From positions 1 through 36,070 of the forward strand of contig NZ_JAIWPR010000061.1 of the NCBI RefSeq assembly GCF_021191635.1: DNA of 36,070 nt, given 5' to 3'. Shown in pieces: positions 33,839-36,070 of this stretch. Position 1 is the first letter of the stretch. Each line of letters opens with the position of its first letter. The translations under genes were made by a program, and so were the position numbers. Source of the DNA: Alterluteimonas quercicellularis (lineage in GTDB: Bacteria; Pseudomonadota; Gammaproteobacteria; Xanthomonadales; Xanthomonadaceae). The notes under the pieces were generated by a model that searched no databases, was not told the origin of the DNA, and saw only the letters and a program-made list of their open reading frames with translations.

Positions 33839-35938
33839 CTACTTCAGGTGCTGCCAGAGGAAGGTGTAGTACAGCGCGTCCATGTGCGCGGCCTGGCGGT
33901 TGTTGGCCGCGCCGCCGTGGCCGCCCTCGATGTTCTCGTAGTAGCGCACGTCCTTGCCGGCCTCGGACATGCGCGCGTGCATCTTGCGGGCGTGGCCGGG
34001 GTGCACGCGGTCGTCGCGGGTCGACGTCAGCAGCAGCGTCGGCGGGTACTCTCGCGCCGGATCGAACAGGTGGTAAGGCGAGAAGCCGCGGATGTAGTCC
34101 CATTCCCCCGGCACGTCCGGGTTGCCGTACTCGGCCATCCACGAGGCGCCGGCCAGCAGCTTGTGGTAGCGCTGCATGTCCAGCAGCGGCACCTGGATCA
34201 CCACCGCGCCGAACAGTTCCGGGTACTGGGTGAGCATGTTGCCGGTCAGCAGGCCGCCGTTGCTGCCGCCGCGGATGCCCAGGTGCGCGGGCGAGGTGAT
34301 GCGGCGGTCGATCAGGTCCTGCGCCACCGCGGCGAAGTCCTCGTAGGCCTTGTGGCGGTTGGCCTTCAGCGCGGCCTGGTGCCAGCGCGGGCCGTACTCG
34401 CCGCCGCCGCGGATGTTGGCGACCGCGTACACGCCGCCTTGCTCCAGCCAGCCCTTGCCGACGCCGCCGGAATAGCCAGGGGTCAGCGAGATCTCGAAGC
34501 CGCCGTAGCCGTACAGCAGGGTCGGGTTGCGGCCGTCGAGCGCCAGGTCCTTCGGCCGCACCAGGAAGTACGGCACCCGGGTGCCGTCCTTCGAGGTCGC
34601 GAAGTGCTGCTCGATCTCGTGCCGGGAGGCGTCGAAGAACGCCGGCATCGCCTTCAGCGGCTCCGGTGCGCGGCCCAGCTCGACCAGCGACAGGGTGCTC
34701 GGGGTCAGGTAGTCGGTCACCGTCATCCACACCGCGTCGGACTCGTCGCTGTCCACCGCGCGCACCGACACGGTGCCGAACTCCGGGGCGCCGACGAACT
34801 CGCCGCGCGTCCAGCCGTCGGGGCCGGCGATCAGCACGCTCAGCCGGTTCTTGACGTCGTCGAGCACGTTGAGCACGAGATGGTTGCGGGTGAAGGTCGC
34901 GCCCGCCAGCGAGGTGGTCGCGGTCGGCTCGAACAGCACCTCGAAGTCGCGGCCGCCGGCCAGGTAGTCGTCGAACTTCGCCGCGAGCAGCGAGCCGGCC
35001 GGATAGGTGCGGCCGCCGGCCTCCCAGGGCTCGCGCAGTTCCAGCGTCAGCCATTCGCGGTGCGCGCCCTTGTTGGCGGAGTTGGGCGCGTCGATCCGGA
35101 CGAGTCCGCCGTCCTCGCCGCGCAGGTACAGCTCGTCGTTGTAGAAGGCGATGGTGCGGCTGACGAAGTCGCGCTCGAAGCCGGGCGTGTGGTCGCGCAT
35201 CGCGGCGATGTACATGTCGTCGGGGCGGCCCTCGTAGACCACCCGCGCCTGCCCGATCGGCGTGCCGCGCGTCCATTCCTTGACGATGCGCGGGTAGCCG
35301 GACGAGGTCAGCGAGCCCTCGCCGAAGTCGGTGTAGACGTAGACCGTGTCGCGGTCGATCCAGCTCAGGCCGCCCTTGGCCTCCTCGCGGAAGAAGCCGC
35401 CCTCGACCCAGGTCCGGGCCGCGAGGTCGAACTCGCGGGTCACGTCGGCGTCGGCGCCGCCGCGCGAGAGCGCGATCAGGCAGCGTTCGTAGTCGGGGCG
35501 CAGGCAGTCCGCGCCATGCCAGACCCAGTTCTCGCCCTCGGCGGCGTTGAGCGCATCGAGGTCGAGCAGCACCTCCCACTCGGGCTGCGGCTTGCGGTAC
35601 TCATCGAGCGTGGTGCGGCGCCAGATGCCGCGCTCGTGGTTCCGGTCGCGCCAGAAGTTGTAGTAGTGGTCGCCCTGCTTGACCACCTCGGGGATGCGGT
35701 CGTCGGAATCGTAGATCGCCAGCAGGTCGGCCTCGAGCCGCCTGAACTCGGGCGTGGCGGCCAGCTCGGCCTCGGCGTGGGCGTTCTGCTCGCGGACCCA
35801 GGCCAGCGCGCGCTCGCCCTCCACGTCCTCGAGCCACTGGTACGGATCGGTCACGGCGGCCTCCTCCTGCGCCTGCGCGCCCGCCGCCAGCCCCAGCGCG
35901 AGCCCTGCGGCCAGGCACAGTTGCGACAACTTCGGCAT
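33839..35938 (-). CDS. exported S9A prolyl oligopeptidase-family serine peptidase
   Basis: 699 residues. The start at 35938 opens a Sec signal (MPKLSQLCLAAGLALG, ending AGAQA). DPYQWLEDVEGERALAWVREQN is the family beginning, a beta-propeller follows, and the hydrolase domain has Ser559 (RGGSNGG), Asp643 (STRDDRVHPGH) and His674 (EGGHGGAAN). Such enzymes cut short peptides after proline; substrate preference is not proven here. The AGGGGA Shine-Dalgarno lies just upstream. It probably forms one transcript with the oligopeptidase B-like gene after it; both would act on peptides in the periplasm. Confidence 0.93.
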   Translation of the reverse strand: MPKLSQLCLAAGLALGLAAGAQAQEEAAVTDPYQWLEDVEGERALAWVREQNAHAEAELAATPEFRRLEADLLAIYDSDDRIPEVVKQGDHYYNFWRDRNHERGIWRRTTLDEYRKPQPEWEVLLDLDALNAAEGENWVWHGADCLRPDYERCLIALSRGGADADVTREFDLAARTWVEGGFFREEAKGGLSWIDRDTVYVYTDFGEGSLTSSGYPRIVKEWTRGTPIGQARVVYEGRPDDMYIAAMRDHTPGFERDFVSRTIAFYNDELYLRGEDGGLVRIDAPNSANKGAHREWLTLELREPWEAGGRTYPAGSLLAAKFDDYLAGGRDFEVLFEPTATTSLAGATFTRNHLVLNVLDDVKNRLSVLIAGPDGWTRGEFVGAPEFGTVSVRAVDSDESDAVWMTVTDYLTPSTLSLVELGRAPEPLKAMPAFFDASRHEIEQHFATSKDGTRVPYFLVRPKDLALDGRNPTLLYGYGGFEISLTPGYSGGVGKGWLEQGGVYAVANIRGGGEYGPRWHQAALKANRHKAYEDFAAVAQDLIDRRITSPAHLGIRGGSNGGLLTGNMLTQYPELFGAVVIQVPLLDMQRYHKLLAGASWMAEYGNPDVPGEWDYIRGFSPYHLFDPAREYPPTLLLTSTRDDRVHPGHARKMHARMSEAGKDVRYYENIEGGHGGAANNRQAAHMDALYYTFLWQHLK

Positions 35939-36070
35939 GCGATGTCCCCTGTCGGCGGTGTCTGCGGAAACCGCAAACGCTAGCACACGCGCCGGGGGCG
36001 GCCGCCGTGCCGGAGGTCCCGACCGGTCCCCGCGACGGCGCGGTCAGGCCGCGCGCGGCAGGGGGCGCCG
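35939..36070 (-). promoter_or_regulatory. upstream region of the S9 peptidase pair
   Basis: 132 bp to the window edge. Contains the Shine-Dalgarno region next to 35938 and a short perfect inverted repeat TGCGG-AAA-CCGCA at 35963-35975, which may be an operator or a 5' leader hairpin. The promoter itself is expected here; I see no convincing hexamer pair. Confidence 0.4.

Overview
The window is very GC-rich chromosomal DNA, densely packed with genes. Gene order (mreB-mreC-mreD-mrdA-rodA-mltB-rlpA; lptM-dapF-DUF484-xerC-hslV-hslU), protein style (Ala/Pro-rich tails, periplasmic S9 and M1 peptidases) and GTAG-type intergenic palindromes point to a gammaproteobacterium of the Xanthomonadaceae/Lysobacteraceae (Lysobacter/Luteimonas-like). 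I cannot name a species. I see no tRNA, rRNA, CRISPR array, insertion sequence or prophage.

Region 1 (1-7875, minus strand) is the cell-elongation operon: MreB, MreC, MreD, PBP2 and RodA, then the lytic transglycosylases MltB and RlpA. RlpA runs off the left edge. Most junctions are touching or overlapping, which suggests translational coupling. The exception is a 168-bp gap with a GC hairpin between mreB and mreC.

Region 2 (7876-14619) is more accessory. It holds a PfkB-family kinase, a DUF3298-like lipoprotein, a LysM/peptidoglycan-binding/M15 endopeptidase and a GH19 lysozyme-like enzyme. The two hydrolases have no signal peptide and flank a small exported two-cysteine protein, an arrangement that suggests effectors and an immunity protein. 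A MATE transporter follows. GTAG repeats are frequent here.

Region 3 (14648-23782) carries a small membrane protein, a coiled-coil lipoprotein, an M1 aminopeptidase lipoprotein, UbiE, an AraC-type regulator overlapping a lipoprotein with an HExxH motif, a yeast-type cytosine deaminase, an acyltransferase-3 membrane protein, a membrane protein built from an internal duplication, and a GNAT acetyltransferase.

Region 4 (23866-28797, minus strand) is housekeeping: lptM-dapF-DUF484-xerC, then hslV-hslU. A possible heat-shock promoter lies before hslV and a long inverted repeat lies between hslV and hslU.

Region 5 (28922-36070) has an SseB-domain protein followed by a 461-residue polymorphic-toxin-like protein, a DUF454 membrane protein, and two tandem exported S9 serine peptidases (oligopeptidase B-like and prolyl oligopeptidase-like).

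The most unusual points are: three genes whose TAG stop codon is the TAG of a GTAG repeat; the possible effector/immunity sets at 9975-12784 and 28922-31042; the internally duplicated membrane protein; and the uncharacterised HExxH lipoprotein next to an AraC regulator.
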